Shown: positions 8,895-17,703 of the stretch, one piece after another | Layout: every line of letters begins with the position of its first letter | How positions within the stretch are numbered: position 1 is the first letter of the stretch | DNA from: Streptomyces sp. BK239 | Lineage (GTDB): Bacteria > Actinomycetota > Actinomycetes > Streptomycetales > Streptomycetaceae | Length of the DNA: 64,000 nt | Assembly (NCBI RefSeq): GCF_004217285.1 | Contig: NZ_SHKS01000003.1 | Coordinates: 407,169-471,168 of the forward strand | Reading direction: 5' to 3' | Notes under the pieces: model-generated | Seen by the model: the letters and a program-made list of their open reading frames with translations, nothing else | Database searches by the model: none | Told to the model about the DNA's origin: nothing | Position numbers and translations under genes: made by a program

Positions 8895-10154
8895 TCAACT
8901 CTGCGTCTGGAGCTGCAGCCGGCGCAGTTGACGGTGGACGTGGTCCAGGGCGCCTTCCCGACGGCCGGGGACCCGGGCGCGCAACTCCGCGAGAGCCGGG
9001 CCCAGTTCGCGGGCGCTGTCCGTCTCGTCGATGCGTCCCCACTGGTGGTGCGCCCGGTCCACGGCCGCCTCCACCGCGGGGGCGTCGGCGGGCTGTCCCG
9101 CGGTCAGCCGGGCGCCGGCCACCGCCATCCACGCACGGCAGCTGCGCGCCGCGTCCCCCGCGAACATCGCCAGGTCGGCCCGCACCTCGGCCCAGTGCAG
9201 CGTCTCCTCCGACCCCGCCCCGTGCTCGACGGCGGCGGACCGCTCCCAGCGGGCGGCGAGAGCGTCGGCGTCGGCGTGCCGCCCGGCCTGGACGGCGGCG
9301 GCGATGGCGAGGTGGGGATCGGTGTCCACCGGGGCCGGCGGGACGGGGGCCCCGGGGAAGTGGGCGGGGAGCGGGGGGAGCGGGCCGGAGGGGGCCGGGA
9401 CGGCGAGGGCGGCGGGGGCGGCTCCCGGCGCCGTACGGGGGGCCGCGCCCGCACCCGTTCCTGCGCCCGCACCCGTGCGCACACCCATGCCCGCGCCCAT
9501 GCTCCCGCCGCCCGGAAGACCGGTCCCCGTGCCCGAGAGGACCAGGTCCCCCACTTCCCCCTCGCCCGCGATCCGCGCCGCCGCCATGTGGTGCAGCTGC
9601 TCCAGCGGAGGCCGGCCGCCGCTGCGCAGCACCGTGGCCACGGCCTTCATGTACGTCGGCACAGCGACCCGCCGCCGTCCTGGCGGCGGCGCGACCCGCC
9701 CGTGCACGGCCACCGTCGGCCCGCAGTCCAGCGCGTTCGCCCGCAGCCACACCCAGCTCTCCGCGTCGGCGTGCAGATCGAGGACGAGAGTCGTCGTCCC
9801 CGCCGCCCGCAGCCGCAGCTCCTCACGGAACCAGTGCCAGGGGAACCCGGTGTACCGCACGGTCGCCGGCGTGGTCCGGGCCAGCGCGAGATGGGGCAGC
9901 CGCTGACGCCGGTCGAGCTGGAGCTGTCCGGTGACGAACAGGGTCAACGGCCCCGGCGAGGCCGCAGCGGCCCGCAGCCGGGTGAGGACGGCCTGCGGCT
10001 CCAGCGGATCGGCGAGCTCGACGACGTTCGCGGTCTCGGTGCCGGCCAGCACGGCCGGCGGCACCGCCGCGAGCACGGGGAGCACCGAGGCCGCGTCCAC
10101 CAGGCACCCCTTGCCCGCCGGCGAGGCCGCGAGCAGCAGCACGGTTCCGGGCAT
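8895..10154 (-). CDS. Conserved hypothetical protein with low-complexity linker
   Basis: The 419-residue product has an N-terminal alpha/beta domain (about 1-200; begins 'MPGTVLLLAASPAGKG' and contains 'PLTLFVTGQLQLD' and 'TTTLVLDLHADAES'), a Gly/Ala/Pro-rich linker (about 230-290) and a C-terminal helical part (about 300-410) resembling TPR-like helices. The N-terminal strand pattern is reminiscent of caspase-like or nucleotide-binding folds, but no catalytic motif is secure. ATG 10154 has GGGGAGGG upstream. Three 15-bp direct repeats lie 87-129 bases upstream of the start. No function is assigned. Confidence 0.75.
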   Translation of the reverse strand: MPGTVLLLAASPAGKGCLVDAASVLPVLAAVPPAVLAGTETANVVELADPLEPQAVLTRLRAAAASPGPLTLFVTGQLQLDRRQRLPHLALARTTPATVRYTGFPWHWFREELRLRAAGTTTLVLDLHADAESWVWLRANALDCGPTVAVHGRVAPPPGRRRVAVPTYMKAVATVLRSGGRPPLEQLHHMAAARIAGEGEVGDLVLSGTGTGLPGGGSMGAGMGVRTGAGAGTGAGAAPRTAPGAAPAALAVPAPSGPLPPLPAHFPGAPVPPAPVDTDPHLAIAAAVQAGRHADADALAARWERSAAVEHGAGSEETLHWAEVRADLAMFAGDAARSCRAWMAVAGARLTAGQPADAPAVEAAVDRAHHQWGRIDETDSARELGPALAELRARVPGRREGALDHVHRQLRRLQLQTQS

Positions 10155-10240
10155 GGTCCCTCCCCTGTCGATCACGTACGTCAGCACGGTAACCGCTGCG
10201 CCGACGGAGGAGGGCCTCAGCCCGTCAAACGTCCCCATAC

Positions 10241-10283
10241 GGAGCGTTCGTCCAGGGAGCGTTCGTCCGAGGAGCGTTCGCCG
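10241..10283. repeat. Three 15-bp iterons in a promoter region
   Basis: GGAGCGTTCGTCC is repeated head-to-tail with a 15-bp period at 10241, 10256 and 10271 (last copy partial). The array is in the 150-bp gap between the PP2C gene stop (10305) and the next gene's start (10154). Regular phasing near 1.5 helical turns suggests a multimeric protein-binding site; recent replication slippage is the alternative. Confidence 0.6.
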
Positions 10284-10304
10284 CCCCCGCCGCGCCTTCG
10301 CCCG

Positions 10305-11477
10305 TCAAGCCCTCCCTTCCCTCCGCACCGCGAAGATCGTCGTGTCGTCGGCGAGACGTCCCCCGCAGTGCCTCAGCGTGCGGTCGCGGACGAAGGCGAC
10401 CAGGCGGGCGGGATCGGCGGTGCGCGGATCCCGGGCGAACGCGGCGGCGACGTCCTCGACGAGCGGGTAGAACGCGCCCTCCCGGTCCCGGGCCTCGGTG
10501 ACCCCGTCGGTGACCAGCAGCAGCGTCTCCCCGGGCGCGAGCGCGGTCCGCAGCACGGGCGGCGGAGCGCCGTCGGTGAGCTCGGCGAGACCGAGCGGGA
10601 GCCCCTCGGCCAACGGCAGCAGGCGTACGCCGCCGGGCCCGACCGCGAGCGGCGGCTCGTGCCCGAAGTCGACGACCTCCACGGCCCCCGCCTCCCCCTC
10701 GGGGAACCCCAGCAGCACGGCGGTGGCGAAACGGTCGCCGTCGTCGCGGCCGAGGGCCACGGTGTGGCCGCGGTGCCGCCGCATCCGGGTCTCCAGCCGG
10801 CCGGCCACGGTCGCGAGCTCCGGCTCGTGGTACGCGGACTCGCGGAAGGTCCCCAGCAGCGCGGCGGCCGCCTCCACCGCGCCGAGTCCCTTGCCCTGCA
10901 CGTCGCCGAGGAGGACGCGGGTGCCGTTCGGGCCGGGCTGGATGTCGTAGAAGTCGCCGCCCATACGGGCGTCGGCGTCCGCGGCGAGATACTCCTCGGC
11001 GTGGTCGAGGGCGCCCCAGCCGGGCGGCAGCGGCCGCAGCACCGTACGGCGGGTGGTCGCGGCGATGTGCTGCATGTGCAGCATGCGCTGCTCGCCGCGC
11101 ACCCGGACCGCGGCGGCGAGGACGGAGAGGACGCCGCCGGCGAGGACGAGGACGAAGTCCGCCGGACCCGCCCGGTACTGGACCGGCCAGGCGGCGTCCG
11201 CGGCGACGTAGGTGAACAGCGCGAGCACCGCGAACAGCGCCGTCGTCCACACCCCGCACAGCGCCGCGGCGATCGCGGCGACGAACACGCACCACGAGAC
11301 GATCCTGAACTCGCCGCTGGTGTTGTAGTCGACGAAGGCGATGACGACGAGGGTCAGCAGCGGCACGAGCCAGGTCACGCTGCGGCCCCGGATCCGCAGC
11401 AGCCGATGACGCTCGACGTGCAGGCGCCGGGCTCGCGGGGAGCGGTAGGGCAGCCTCGGACGCCCACGGTCGCTCAC
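10305..11477 (-). CDS. Membrane-bound PP2C (SpoIIE/RsbU-type) phosphatase
   Basis: The 390-residue protein has several membrane segments in its first ~130 residues ('WLVPLLTLVVIAFVDY', 'IVSWCVFVAAIAAALCGVW', 'ADFVLVLAGGVLSVLAAAV') and a C-terminal SpoIIE-type PP2C domain. Metal-binding motifs are present: 'MGGDFYDI', 'LLGDVQGKG', 'LLLVTDGVTEA' and 'ADDTTIF'. Such proteins dephosphorylate anti-anti-sigma factors in partner-switching stress or development pathways. No anti-sigma gene is adjacent, so the partner is unknown. GTG 11477 was chosen because earlier starts run into the divergent gene's promoter; its ribosome site is weak, so the true start could differ by some residues. Confidence 0.87.
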   Translation of the reverse strand: MSDRGRPRLPYRSPRARRLHVERHRLLRIRGRSVTWLVPLLTLVVIAFVDYNTSGEFRIVSWCVFVAAIAAALCGVWTTALFAVLALFTYVAADAAWPVQYRAGPADFVLVLAGGVLSVLAAAVRVRGEQRMLHMQHIAATTRRTVLRPLPPGWGALDHAEEYLAADADARMGGDFYDIQPGPNGTRVLLGDVQGKGLGAVEAAAALLGTFRESAYHEPELATVAGRLETRMRRHRGHTVALGRDDGDRFATAVLLGFPEGEAGAVEVVDFGHEPPLAVGPGGVRLLPLAEGLPLGLAELTDGAPPPVLRTALAPGETLLLVTDGVTEARDREGAFYPLVEDVAAAFARDPRTADPARLVAFVRDRTLRHCGGRLADDTTIFAVRREGRA

Positions 11478-11590
11478 CGCTTCAGCGAAACACGCGCCGC
11501 GCCCGGCCGCATCCGGGCAGCCGACTTGCCACCGCACCCCACCCAGGTGTGCCCTGGAAGGCGGGGGCGAGGAGAGAGAGGAGTGCTCTC

Positions 11591-12052
11591 ATGGCTCATG
11601 CGGTATCCGCGTCGGGCATGCCCCGCACGCCCATCGGGCCCGGCGCCGGCGGCGGCGCCCTGCCCGACGTCTTCGACGCGCGCACCCATTTGATCGCCAG
11701 CTGGGCGGTGCCCGTCGCCCTCGGGCTGGTCTACGGCTACTGGGCCGCCGCCAACCAGCGCAGCGGCGGGCCGATCACCGGCTGGAACGTCCTGTTCGGC
11801 TTCGTGACCGCCCTCGTGTTCATCGCGCTGTACGCCGGCGTGCGCGCCCTCGCCCGGCACCGGCGGCGCGAGCTGCACGCCCTGCTGTGGGCGGCGTTCG
11901 CGGGCTGCGCGATGGGCTTCCTGGTCAACCAGTCCGGCACGAGCGTCCTCTACTCCGTGGGCATCTCGCTCGCGACCGGGGCCGGCTTCTTCGTGGTGCT
12001 CTTCTACCGCTACTACACGCACGAGGACGCGGAAGGACACCGCATCGGCTGA
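11591..12052 (+). CDS. Small integral membrane protein
   Basis: The 153-residue protein has a polar N-terminus of ~35 residues and four probable membrane helices ('WAVPVALGLVYGYWAA', 'VLFGFVTALVFIALYAGV', 'ALLWAAFAGCAMGFLVN', 'VGISLATGAGFFVVLFY'), then an acidic/His tail. ATG 11591 follows a GAGAGAGAGGAG stretch. No enzymatic motif is seen and the family is not recognised. It is divergent from the PP2C gene across 113 bases. Confidence 0.8.
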   Translation: MAHAVSASGMPRTPIGPGAGGGALPDVFDARTHLIASWAVPVALGLVYGYWAAANQRSGGPITGWNVLFGFVTALVFIALYAGVRALARHRRRELHALLWAAFAGCAMGFLVNQSGTSVLYSVGISLATGAGFFVVLFYRYYTHEDAEGHRIG

Positions 12053-12080
12053 GCCCAGCACCGGCCGACACGGACACGGC

Positions 12081-12140
12081 GGCGGTGCTCGGGAGCCGAC
12101 GACGCGCACGGGCCCGGCGGTGCTCGGGAGCCGACGACGC
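12081..12140. repeat. Tandem 25-bp direct repeat followed by terminator
   Basis: A 25-base unit containing GGTGCTCGGGAGCCGACGAC occurs at 12081-12105 and 12116-12140, a 35-bp period. It directly precedes the hairpin at 12145-12171 and looks like a duplication in the 3' untranslated region of the membrane protein gene. Confidence 0.7.
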
Positions 12141-12144
12141 ACGC

Positions 12145-12171
12145 GGGCCCCGGCGGTCACCGCCGGGGCCC
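12145..12171 (+). terminator. Hairpin terminator
   Basis: A 12-bp perfect stem (12145-12156 with 12160-12171, core GGGCCCCGGCGG) has a three-base loop and is followed by a short T-rich stretch. The remaining 250 bases to the next gene hold only a short CACCCG-TT-CGGGTG inverted repeat (12260-12273). Confidence 0.75.
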
Positions 12172-12422
12172 ACGCGTTTCCCTCATCCCTCCACTCACCG
12201 GGCGGACGGGATCGCTCCCACCGCCCGACGAGGCTCTCGGACTCCCCAGAACCATGAGACACCCGTTCGGGTGAACGCTCCACCCGAGGCCGCCCCGCGC
12301 GGAGCGCCCCCCGGCCTGCGGGCCGCCACCCGAGCGGCCGCGCCCCGCTCGCGCCCGCCGCACCAGCGCCCTTGCCTGGAGACACACCGGTACCCCGGCA
12401 CTCCGGACAAGGGGGTGGAACC

Positions 12423-13382
12423 GTGGCCACGACCGTCACCGGCACCACGACGCGCGGCGTGACCACCGCCGCCGCCTCCCGACGCCTCAGGAACGCCGTC
12501 TCGGCCGCCCTGATCGCCGTGTCCTGCCTCCTGCTGCCCTGCGGCGCGCTGGCCGCCTGGGCCGCGTACGGCCTCACCGACACCGGCCGCTACGTGGCCG
12601 CCATGGCTCCGCTCGCCTCCGATCCTGCGGTCCGGGACGCGGTCGCCGAGACGGTCGGCGACGGCATCCTGCGCGAGGCCGCCCTCGGCCGCCACCCCCT
12701 GCACGCCGAGGTGAAGCCCTTCGTCCACGACGCGGTGCGCTCCTTCACCCACACCCGCGCCTTCCACACCGCGTGGGACACCGGCAACGAGGCCGCGCAC
12801 CGGGCCGTCATGACGGCCCTGCACGACGACCGCGCCGACGACGTCAGCGTCGACCTGGCCCCCGTGGTCGACGGCATAAAACGCCAACTGGCCGCCGACC
12901 ACGCCCCGTTCGCCGATCGCATCCCCGTCACGCACACCCGGGTCGCACTGCTCCCCGCCCATGACCTGGTCACGCTCCGGAAGGGCTACCACGTGCTCGA
13001 CGTCGCCGCCTTCTGGCTGCCGCTGACGGCGGTCCTCCTCGCCGCCGCCGGCATCGCCCTGGCCGCCTGCCGCCGCCGCGCGCTCACGGCGACCGCCCTG
13101 GGCACGGCCCTCGGCGGCGCCCTCCTCGGCCTCGCGGTGTCCCTCGGCCGCCGGCTCACCCTCGCCGACCTCCCCGACCAGACCCACCGCCCCGCGGCCG
13201 CCGCCGTCTACGACGCCCTCACCACCACCCTGCGCACCGCGTCCTGGCTGCTCGTGGCGCTGGGCCTGACCACCGCGGCGGCCACCTGGCTGACCCACCG
13301 AGCACGCCTCGCCCGCCGGGGTCCCGGCGGGACCCCGGCGCACTCGGCGCGCCCGGGGAAGCGGCCGCGGATCGAGGTGTAG
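12423..13382 (+). CDS. Hypothetical integral membrane protein
   Basis: The 319-residue protein has an N-terminal membrane helix (about residues 22-45), an extracytoplasmic domain of ~140 residues ('DTGRYVAAMAPLASDPAVRDA' onward) and three C-terminal helices around residues 195-290. The final tail is basic. The external domain begins with a pattern common in Streptomyces membrane proteins of unknown role. GTG 12423 follows GGGGGTGGAA. It converges on phoX with 50 bases between the stops. Confidence 0.8.
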   Translation: MATTVTGTTTRGVTTAAASRRLRNAVSAALIAVSCLLLPCGALAAWAAYGLTDTGRYVAAMAPLASDPAVRDAVAETVGDGILREAALGRHPLHAEVKPFVHDAVRSFTHTRAFHTAWDTGNEAAHRAVMTALHDDRADDVSVDLAPVVDGIKRQLAADHAPFADRIPVTHTRVALLPAHDLVTLRKGYHVLDVAAFWLPLTAVLLAAAGIALAACRRRALTATALGTALGGALLGLAVSLGRRLTLADLPDQTHRPAAAAVYDALTTTLRTASWLLVALGLTTAAATWLTHRARLARRGPGGTPAHSARPGKRPRIEV

Positions 13383-13432
13383 CCGTGAGCAGGGGTGGGC
13401 TCGGAGCCGTGGAACCGTGCCCGCCCGGGCGG

Positions 13433-15520
13433 TCAGACGCCGACGTCCTCCCCGTCGCCCCGCCAGACGGCCACCACCGCCGGCCGCACGATCTTCCCGG
13501 GACCGTCGGGCCAGACGCTCTTCGGGTTCTCCACGGACGCCCCGTCCAGCTCCCCCGGGTGCTGGACGGCCACGACCACCCGCCGCTCCTGGATGATCGG
13601 CCCGCACGTCTCCGCCCCGTTCGGCACCGTGAGGAACTGCTTCAGCTCACCCCGCCGCGGGCCCCGGGTGGCCACGCCGAACAGCCCGTCGTGCGAACCG
13701 AGTTGCGAGCCGTCCGTGGAGATCCACAGGTTGCCGTACGGATCGAAGGCCACGTTGTCGGGGCAGGAGATCGGGCTGACGGCGTCCTTCGGGAACCCGG
13801 CGAAGTAGGTGGCCGGGTCCTCCGGATCACCGGCGACGAGGAACAGCGACCAAGCGAACCGGGTGGACTCCGCCCGGTTCCCGCGCTCGGTCAGCTCCAG
13901 CACGTGCCCGTGCTTGTTGGCGTTGCGCGGATTGGCCTCGTCCGCCTTGGCGTTGGCGCCGACGCCGCGGTTGCCGTTGTTCGTCAGCGCGACGTACACC
14001 TTTCCGGTCACCGGGTTCGGCTCGATGTCCTCGGGCCGGTCCATCTTCGTCGCGCCGACCTTGTCGCCGGCGAGCCGTGTGAAGACGAAGACCTCCTCCG
14101 CCGTCATCCCTTCGACGTGCGAGACGGCGCCCCGCGCGCTCGCGGTGGCCAGCGGGATCCACTCCCCGCTGCCGTCGAACTCCCCGTCGCCCGGCAGCTT
14201 CCCGGTGCCGTCGATCTCGACCGCGGGCGAGTCCCCGGTGAGCTTCGCGACGTACAGCGTCCCCTCGTCGAGCAGCGACAGGTTGTGCTCGCGCGCGGCA
14301 CGCGAGCCGCCCTTGCGCATCCGCTTGCTGCTGACGAACTTGTAGAAGTAGTCGAACCGTTCGTCGTCCCCGGAGTACACGACGGGCCGCCCGTCGTCGG
14401 TGAGCCGGACCGTCGCGGCCTCGTGCTTGAAGCGGCCGAGCGCGGTGTGCTTGCGGGGCGTGGAGTCCGGGTCGTACGGGTCGAACTCGACGACGTAGCC
14501 GAACCGGTGCACCTCGTTCGGCTCCTGGGCGACGTCGAACCGCTTGTCGAACCGTTCCCACTTGCGCTCGCTGGCCCCGGTGCCGATGCCGTACCGCTTG
14601 TCGGTGGCGCGGCCGCTGTTGGCGAAGTACTGGTTGAAGTTCTCCTCGCCGTGGAGCGTCGTGCCCCAGGGCGTGGTGCCGCCGGAGCAGTTGTTGAGCG
14701 TGCCGAGGACCTTGCGGCCCGTCGGGTCGGCGGAGGTCCGCAGCAGCGGGGACCCGGCGGCGGGGCCGGTGATCCGGAACTCGGTGGTCGCGGTGACGCG
14801 CCGGTTGAGCGGATGCCGCGGCACGGCGGTCAGCCGCCCGGTGCGCCGGTCCTCCTCCACGACGACGGCGGAGAGCCCGTGCGCGGCCCAGGCGATCTCG
14901 GCCTGCTCCCGGGTCGGGTTCGCGGCGTCGTAACCGCGGAACATCAGGATCTCGTCGGTGTACTCGTGGTTGGCGACGAGCAGTTGCCGTCCGCGCTCGC
15001 CGGGCAGCGGCAGCAGGGAGAGGAAGTCGCAGTTGTACCCGAACTGCCCGGCCTGGGCCTTCGCCGTCTGCTTCTCCGGGTCGAAGGCGGGAGCGCCGCG
15101 CAGAATGGGCTCGCCCCAGCGGATGACGACGTTCTGCCGGTACCCGTCGGGGACGACGACGGCGTCGACGGTGTTGGGCGCGACGGCGGAGTAGCGCAGC
15201 CCCCGGGCGGCCTTCCCCGTCGCGCCCCCCTTCCCGTACGTCCCCCGGGCCGCGGCCTCCCGCGTCGCGGCGGCGGCCGGCCGGGCCCCGGTGACGCCGG
15301 CCGCACCGGCGGCGCCCGCGACGGTGACGACGGCGGCGGCACGCATCATCGACCGGCGGCTCAGGGCCCCCGCGATGACGTCGCCGACGTACTCGTTGGC
15401 GCTGGTGTTGGGCACCTCCTGGAAGCAGGCGTCACCACACCGGAACCGGCAGGTCATGGCGGAACGTCCGCCCGGATGCGAATGGGACGGCGATCCGATC
15501 AGCGGCAGCGGTTTGCGCAC
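13433..15520 (-). CDS. phoX: Secreted PhoX-type alkaline phosphatase (DUF839)
   Basis: The 695-residue protein is a PhoX-family calcium/iron alkaline phosphatase that releases phosphate from organic phosphoesters outside the cell. A long N-terminal region with twin arginines ('SRRSMMRAAAVVTVAGAAG', about residues 53-71) marks Tat export of a folded metalloprotein. Family features include 'LLVANHEYTDE', 'NNCSGGTTPWGTTLHGEENF', 'RFKHEAA' and 'PDNVAFDPYGNLWISTDG'. The start at GTG 15520 has GGGGAGAG upstream. A PHO box lies about 70 bases upstream, so PhoP control under phosphate limitation is expected. Length fits the family. Confidence 0.93.
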   Translation of the reverse strand: MRKPLPLIGSPSHSHPGGRSAMTCRFRCGDACFQEVPNTSANEYVGDVIAGALSRRSMMRAAAVVTVAGAAGAAGVTGARPAAAATREAAARGTYGKGGATGKAARGLRYSAVAPNTVDAVVVPDGYRQNVVIRWGEPILRGAPAFDPEKQTAKAQAGQFGYNCDFLSLLPLPGERGRQLLVANHEYTDEILMFRGYDAANPTREQAEIAWAAHGLSAVVVEEDRRTGRLTAVPRHPLNRRVTATTEFRITGPAAGSPLLRTSADPTGRKVLGTLNNCSGGTTPWGTTLHGEENFNQYFANSGRATDKRYGIGTGASERKWERFDKRFDVAQEPNEVHRFGYVVEFDPYDPDSTPRKHTALGRFKHEAATVRLTDDGRPVVYSGDDERFDYFYKFVSSKRMRKGGSRAAREHNLSLLDEGTLYVAKLTGDSPAVEIDGTGKLPGDGEFDGSGEWIPLATASARGAVSHVEGMTAEEVFVFTRLAGDKVGATKMDRPEDIEPNPVTGKVYVALTNNGNRGVGANAKADEANPRNANKHGHVLELTERGNRAESTRFAWSLFLVAGDPEDPATYFAGFPKDAVSPISCPDNVAFDPYGNLWISTDGSQLGSHDGLFGVATRGPRRGELKQFLTVPNGAETCGPIIQERRVVVAVQHPGELDGASVENPKSVWPDGPGKIVRPAVVAVWRGDGEDVGV

Positions 15521-15590
15521 TTTACTCTCCCCTTGCGTGCCCGTGGTGTGAGCGTGACGCTAGGGGCGTCTTTGTGCGGGGGCGCTGACG

Positions 15591-15612
15591 CTGGGTGAAC
15601 GACGGGTGAATC
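15591..15612 (-). promoter_or_regulatory. PHO box (PhoP operator) of phoX
   Basis: On the minus strand two 11-bp direct units read GATTCACCCGT and CGTTCACCCAG, matching the Streptomyces PhoP consensus built on GTTCACC. A weaker third unit (CGTCAGCGCCC) follows, and TAGCGT further downstream could be the -10 box. Confidence 0.75.
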
Positions 15613-15773
15613 CCCGGCATCCGCACGGGTGTTGAGCCGGAGCGAAGACGGTATTGACACGCCCGCCCCCCGCCCGCTCACCCCTACCCAAGATCACCAC
15701 CGGGGGCCGCTAACCTTACGTGTCCGTCCTGGCCAGGGATTGACGGGCTTCAACTCAGCGAAGGGTTGCGCAC

Positions 15774-17552
15774 ATGGGCATTCTCTCTCTCCTGCGGAAC
15801 GCGTTCGGCCGGTCACGCAAGGAGCGCACCGCCGAGGCAGAGACTGCGGAACGGATTCCCACCCAGGAAACCCCGTCAGCCCCCACACCTGCCGCCGCCC
15901 CCGAGCAGCCCGCGGCCCGCATCCCGGAGCCCCGCCCGGAACCCGGCGACGAACACGACCTCGTCACGGCAGCCTTCGACAACGTGACGGCCCCGAAGCA
16001 GCCCGACACCACGACGCCGACGAAGCCCCCGGCCCCCGAGGCCGAGGCCACCACCGCCCCCGAGCCGGAGCCGGCCGCCGAGCCGACGGCACCCGAGCGG
16101 GAGCCTGCCGTCGAGCCCGAGCCGACCGTGGCCGAGCCCAAGTCGACCGTGGCCGAGCCGGGGCCGACGTCGCCCGAGCGGGAGGCTGTCGCCGACCCCG
16201 GGCCGACGGTGGACGAACCCGAGCCGACGGCGGCGGAGCGGGAGTCGGCTGCGCTCGAGCGGGAGGCTGTCGCCGACCCCGAGCCGACCGTGGCCGACCC
16301 CAAGTCGACCGTGGCCGAGCCGGAGCCGACAACGGCCGAGCAGGAGGCTGTCGCCGACCCCGAGCCGACGGCACCCGAGCCCGAGCCTGAGCTGTCGGTG
16401 GAGGCCCCGGTGACGGAGCCGAAGGCGGAGCCCGCACCCGAAGAGGCCACGGCAACCCCCGAGGCCGAGGCAACGCCCTCGACCGATGAGCTCACGCCGG
16501 CAGCCGAAGCAGAGGCGACGGCGACCCGCGAGGCCGAAGAGGTGACGGAAGAGGCCGAGACCGCCACCGAGGCCCAGCCGGAGCCGGTCGCGGAGGCGAC
16601 CCCGGAGCCCGAGCCCGCGGCGGAGCCGACCGAACCCGCAGCTCAGCAGCCCGAGCCTGCGGCGGAGCCGGCAACTCAGCAGCCCGACGCCACGGCCGAA
16701 CCGGCGGAGCCCGCCGCGCAGAGCGGACCTGCGGACGCCGACGGCGAGGACGCCCCACAGGGGCCACCCGCAGCCGACGACGAAACCCGCACGGGCGGTG
16801 CGGGTGGGAACACCCCGGCCGAAGGCGAAGCCGAGGCCGCAACCGCACCCGAGGCCGGCCCAGAAACCGGCGCCCAGGACAGCCCCGCAACCCCACCCCA
16901 CCTCACCACCGCCCACACCGCAGCCGCCTCCACCCTCGAGAAACTCAACCTCTCCGAGGCCCGAGCGGACATCTACCTCGTCCTCGACCGCTCCGCGTCC
17001 ATGCGCCCGTACTACAAGGACGGCTCGGTCAAGGCCCTGGCCAACCAGACCCTCGCCCTCGCCGCCCACCTCGCCGAGGACAAGAACGTCCACGTCGTCT
17101 TCTTCTCCACCGAGCTCGACGGCACCGCCGACCTCACCCTCACCGACCCCGAGGACAAGGTCGACGACCTGCACGCGGGGCTGGGCCGCATGGGCCGTAC
17201 CAGCTATCACGCCGCCGTCGAAGCCGTCGTGGAACACCACGTGGCGCGTCACAAGAAGGCCTCGAAGACACCGAAGGCCAAGGCCTCGAAGACCCCCGCC
17301 CTCGTCGTCTTCCAGACCGACGGGGCCCCCGACGCGAAGACCCCCGCCACCCAGTCCCTCACGGACGCCGCGAAGAACCACCCCTCCCTCTTCTTCTCGT
17401 TCGTCGCCTTCGGCGAGCACGACAACAAGGCCTTCGACTACCTGCGCAAACTGAAGACCGGCAACACGTCGTTCTTCCACGCCGGCCCGACCCCCCTGGA
17501 GCTCACGGACGCCGAGCTCTACGAAGGCGTACTGGCCACCTGGCGCCCGTAG
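15774..17552 (+). CDS. von Willebrand A domain protein with long acidic Pro/Glu repeat region
   Basis: The 592-residue protein has a short basic N-terminus ('[18 protein letters not shown]'), about 340 residues of Ala/Glu/Pro/Thr repeats, and a C-terminal vWA domain (about 390-592). The metal-ion site is intact: 'DRSAS' (DxSxS) near residue 406, a Thr in 'GRTSYHAA' and an Asp in 'QTDGAPD'. The vWA part resembles TerY/TerF-type domains of tellurium/stress clusters, which act in protein assemblies, but no other ter genes are here. The repeat region is predicted disordered and strongly acidic and may be a spacer. There is no signal peptide. ATG 15774 has a GAAGGG element. Confidence 0.87.
   Translation: MGILSLLRNAFGRSRKERTAEAETAERIPTQETPSAPTPAAAPEQPAARIPEPRPEPGDEHDLVTAAFDNVTAPKQPDTTTPTKPPAPEAEATTAPEPEPAAEPTAPEREPAVEPEPTVAEPKSTVAEPGPTSPEREAVADPGPTVDEPEPTAAERESAALEREAVADPEPTVADPKSTVAEPEPTTAEQEAVADPEPTAPEPEPELSVEAPVTEPKAEPAPEEATATPEAEATPSTDELTPAAEAEATATREAEEVTEEAETATEAQPEPVAEATPEPEPAAEPTEPAAQQPEPAAEPATQQPDATAEPAEPAAQSGPADADGEDAPQGPPAADDETRTGGAGGNTPAEGEAEAATAPEAGPETGAQDSPATPPHLTTAHTAAASTLEKLNLSEARADIYLVLDRSASMRPYYKDGSVKALANQTLALAAHLAEDKNVHVVFFSTELDGTADLTLTDPEDKVDDLHAGLGRMGRTSYHAAVEAVVEHHVARHKKASKTPKAKASKTPALVVFQTDGAPDAKTPATQSLTDAAKNHPSLFFSFVAFGEHDNKAFDYLRKLKTGNTSFFHAGPTPLELTDAELYEGVLATWRP
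16050..16400 (+). repeat. Degenerate in-frame repeats coding Pro-x-Pro-Thr-[AV]-x-Glu units
   Basis: Within the vWA gene a block repeats variants of GAGCCGACCGTGGCCGA and GAGCGGGAGGCTGTCGCCGA, coding runs such as '[16 protein letters not shown]' and '[21 protein letters not shown]'. The larger unit '[11 protein letters not shown]' occurs twice and '[11 protein letters not shown]' once, pointing to internal duplication. Confidence 0.75.
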
Positions 17553-17602
17553 CCCCGACGGCGCGCCCACCCGGCCGCCGGCCGCCCGTGTCACCGACCC
17601 CC

Positions 17603-17646
17603 GTGCCGCCCTCTTCTCACCCCGTAAAACGAGAAGCGGGCGGCAC
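17603..17646 (+). terminator. Hairpin upstream of metG operon
   Basis: Arms 17603-17618 and 17631-17646 form a 16-bp stem with one mismatch and a 12-base loop. It most likely terminates the vWA gene transcript; it lies 57 bases before metG, so a leader role is possible but no T-box features are seen. Confidence 0.6.
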
Positions 17647-17703
17647 ACCCCTGTCGGCTACGATTTCAAGGTTCCGTACATAGCAACCTGGGAGCAGCCC
17701 GAG

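Noticed and set aside
8928..11693. A 921-codon plus-strand open frame
   Set aside because: It is opposite three well-supported minus-strand genes and has Arg/Gly/His-rich shadow composition.
16054..17500. Frameshift or assembly error in the repetitive vWA gene
   Set aside because: The frame stays open with normal codon bias throughout and the vWA domain is complete.
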